This document shows positions 5,411-6,070 of a stretch of DNA of 6,070 bases, piece after piece. Position numbers and translations under genes: made by a program. Numbering within the stretch: the stretch's first letter is position 1; every line of letters begins with the position of its first letter. The notes below the pieces were generated by a model. The model worked only from the letters and a program-made list of their open reading frames with translations, had not been told where the DNA came from and searched no databases. Source of the stretch: Pseudobdellovibrionaceae bacterium (lineage in GTDB: Bacteria; Bdellovibrionota; Bdellovibrionia; Bdellovibrionales; Bdellovibrionaceae); the NCBI GenBank assembly GCA_947374445.1, contig CANCBY010000156.1:1-6070 (forward strand), given 5' to 3'.

Positions 5411-6070
5411 TTAACGAACAGCCGTAGTTGGCTTCATCAGGTCGACAGCTTTAAGAACGTCTGCTCGTCCCCAACCAAAAGTATTGTCTTTGCCAGCAGT
5501 GCCAAGATCTGTAGCTCCAGATAAAAGAGCTTTTGCAGCGGCATCAACAGTCAACGCAGGATTTGCTTGAAACAACAAAGCCATCACACCAGAGATGTGC
5601 GGAGTTGACATCGAAGTTCCTGACATCGTTTGATAACCGCCACCTGGTTTTGCAGATTTAATATTCACTCCAGGAGCTGCCACATCAGGCTTCACAAGAG
5701 AGCTTGATTTCCATTTGGCAGGACCACGAGAACTAAAGTAAGCTGCTTTGTCGTTGCTGTCAGTGGCTCCAATTGTGAGAGCTGCAGGGCAACCACCAGG
5801 CAAACCGACTGTAGTAGCACTTGGGCCTGCATTACCGGCAGCAAACACTGGTAACATGCCAAGCTTGACCCAATTATCCACAACAACGCACAGAGGTTCG
5901 TCTTGAGGATCTTTGTCGTCGAAAGCCGCATCATCACCCCATGAGTTGCTCACGAGCAGTGGAAAATCATTCGTGTCTGGATTGCCATCTGGATCTGCTA
6001 TCCACTGCATCGCACGCAAAATGTCTTCGTCTTTGGCAGAGCCTTGAGCATCAAATATTTTTCCGATGAT
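5411..6070 (-). CDS. Subtilisin-family serine protease (S8, bacillopeptidase F-like), C-terminal part
   Basis: Probable secreted or cell-surface endopeptidase. The frame stays open to the window edge, giving 219 residues of its C-terminal portion; the TTG at 6019 and the nearby ATG are internal codons, and the true start with signal peptide, prodomain and the catalytic Asp and His lies beyond 6070. Visible from the window edge inward: MQWIADPDGNPDTNDFPLLV followed by SNSWG (21-45), the layout characteristic of bacillopeptidase F-like S8 peptidases; FAAGNAGPS with the oxyanion Asn at about residue 80; SSRGP; KPDVAAPG; and the active-site box GTSMSTPHISG with the catalytic Ser at about 153 (codon near 5614-5612). 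GWGRADVLKAV near 199-209 marks the domain end, and the protein stops ten residues later, so there is no extra C-terminal domain. Cys61 and Cys94 could pair. A role in degrading external protein is plausible but inferred. Confidence 0.93.
   Translation of the reverse strand: MIGKIFDAQGSAKDEDILRAMQWIADPDGNPDTNDFPLLVSNSWGDDAAFDDKDPQDEPLCVVVDNWVKLGMLPVFAAGNAGPSATTVGLPGGCPAALTIGATDSNDKAAYFSSRGPAKWKSSSLVKPDVAAPGVNIKSAKPGGGYQTMSGTSMSTPHISGVMALLFQANPALTVDAAAKALLSGATDLGTAGKDNTFGWGRADVLKAVDLMKPTTAVR

Noticed and set aside
6017..6019. TTG as a possible start of the protease gene.
   Set aside because: The frame continues to the window edge with sequence consistent with the S8 domain, and the catalytic Asp and His must lie further upstream.
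1..6070. Search for CRISPR arrays, tRNA genes, insertion sequence ends and long repeats.
   Set aside because: None seen: no regularly spaced repeats, no cloverleaf-like sequence and no transposase fragment or terminal inverted repeats that I could recognise by eye.

Overview
This 6,070-base window is ordinary bacterial chromosome with a small accessory patch in the middle. It holds four housekeeping or envelope-type genes that are easily recognised or at least classifiable, one two-gene module that looks like a toxin-antitoxin pair, one orphan outer-membrane-type protein, and the decayed remains of a VOC/glyoxalase gene. The organism is Gram-negative: there is a probable signal-peptide-bearing beta-barrel protein ending in Phe, and a diderm-style Lgt. 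The moderate base composition, the very tight gene packing, the long-headed Lgt, the desaturase with a helical tail and the secreted bacillopeptidase F-like protease together suggest a Bdellovibrio-like bacterium (Bdellovibrionota). That assignment is an inference from general resemblance; no rRNA or other decisive marker is present.

Layout. 1-1167 (+): hisS, histidyl-tRNA synthetase, missing about its first 25-30 residues. 1164-2225 (-): lgt, prolipoprotein diacylglyceryl transferase, convergent with hisS so that both stop codons share one CTAG. 2226-2393: a divergent control region with a good lgt promoter and a palindromic element in front of the desaturase. 2394-3533 (+): membrane fatty acid desaturase with three histidine boxes and a helical C-terminal tail. 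3534-3654: AT-rich control region with an excellent promoter overlapped by an inverted repeat. 3655-3945 and 3948-4250 (+): a small unrecognised protein (toxin candidate) followed two bases later by an XRE-type helix-turn-helix protein (antitoxin candidate). 4251-4616: no intact gene; it contains a frameshifted VOC-family remnant on the minus strand (about 4294-4491), a strong 33-base hairpin and a probable -10 element. 4617-5408 (+): predicted outer-membrane beta-barrel protein of unknown function. 5411-6070 (-): C-terminal part of a subtilisin-family (S8) protease whose beginning lies beyond the window end.

How the pieces relate. hisS is translation housekeeping. lgt begins lipoprotein maturation, and the desaturase adjusts membrane lipid unsaturation; both act at the inner membrane and are transcribed divergently from a shared 168-bp region. 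The 3655-4250 pair forms a self-contained operon. Its antitoxin ribosome binding site lies inside the last codons of the first gene, and an operator-like inverted repeat covers the -35 box, as expected for autoregulation. Both the toxin candidate and the beta-barrel gene have a -10 element placed so that transcription should begin at or next to the start codon, with no Shine-Dalgarno sequence. This suggests leaderless mRNAs, in contrast to lgt, the desaturase and the antitoxin candidate, which have clear ribosome binding sites.

The candidate for something undescribed is the 3597-4250 module: a toxin-like protein that I cannot place in a named family, next to an XRE antitoxin-like protein and a compact operator array. 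The rest is best read as normal chromosome.
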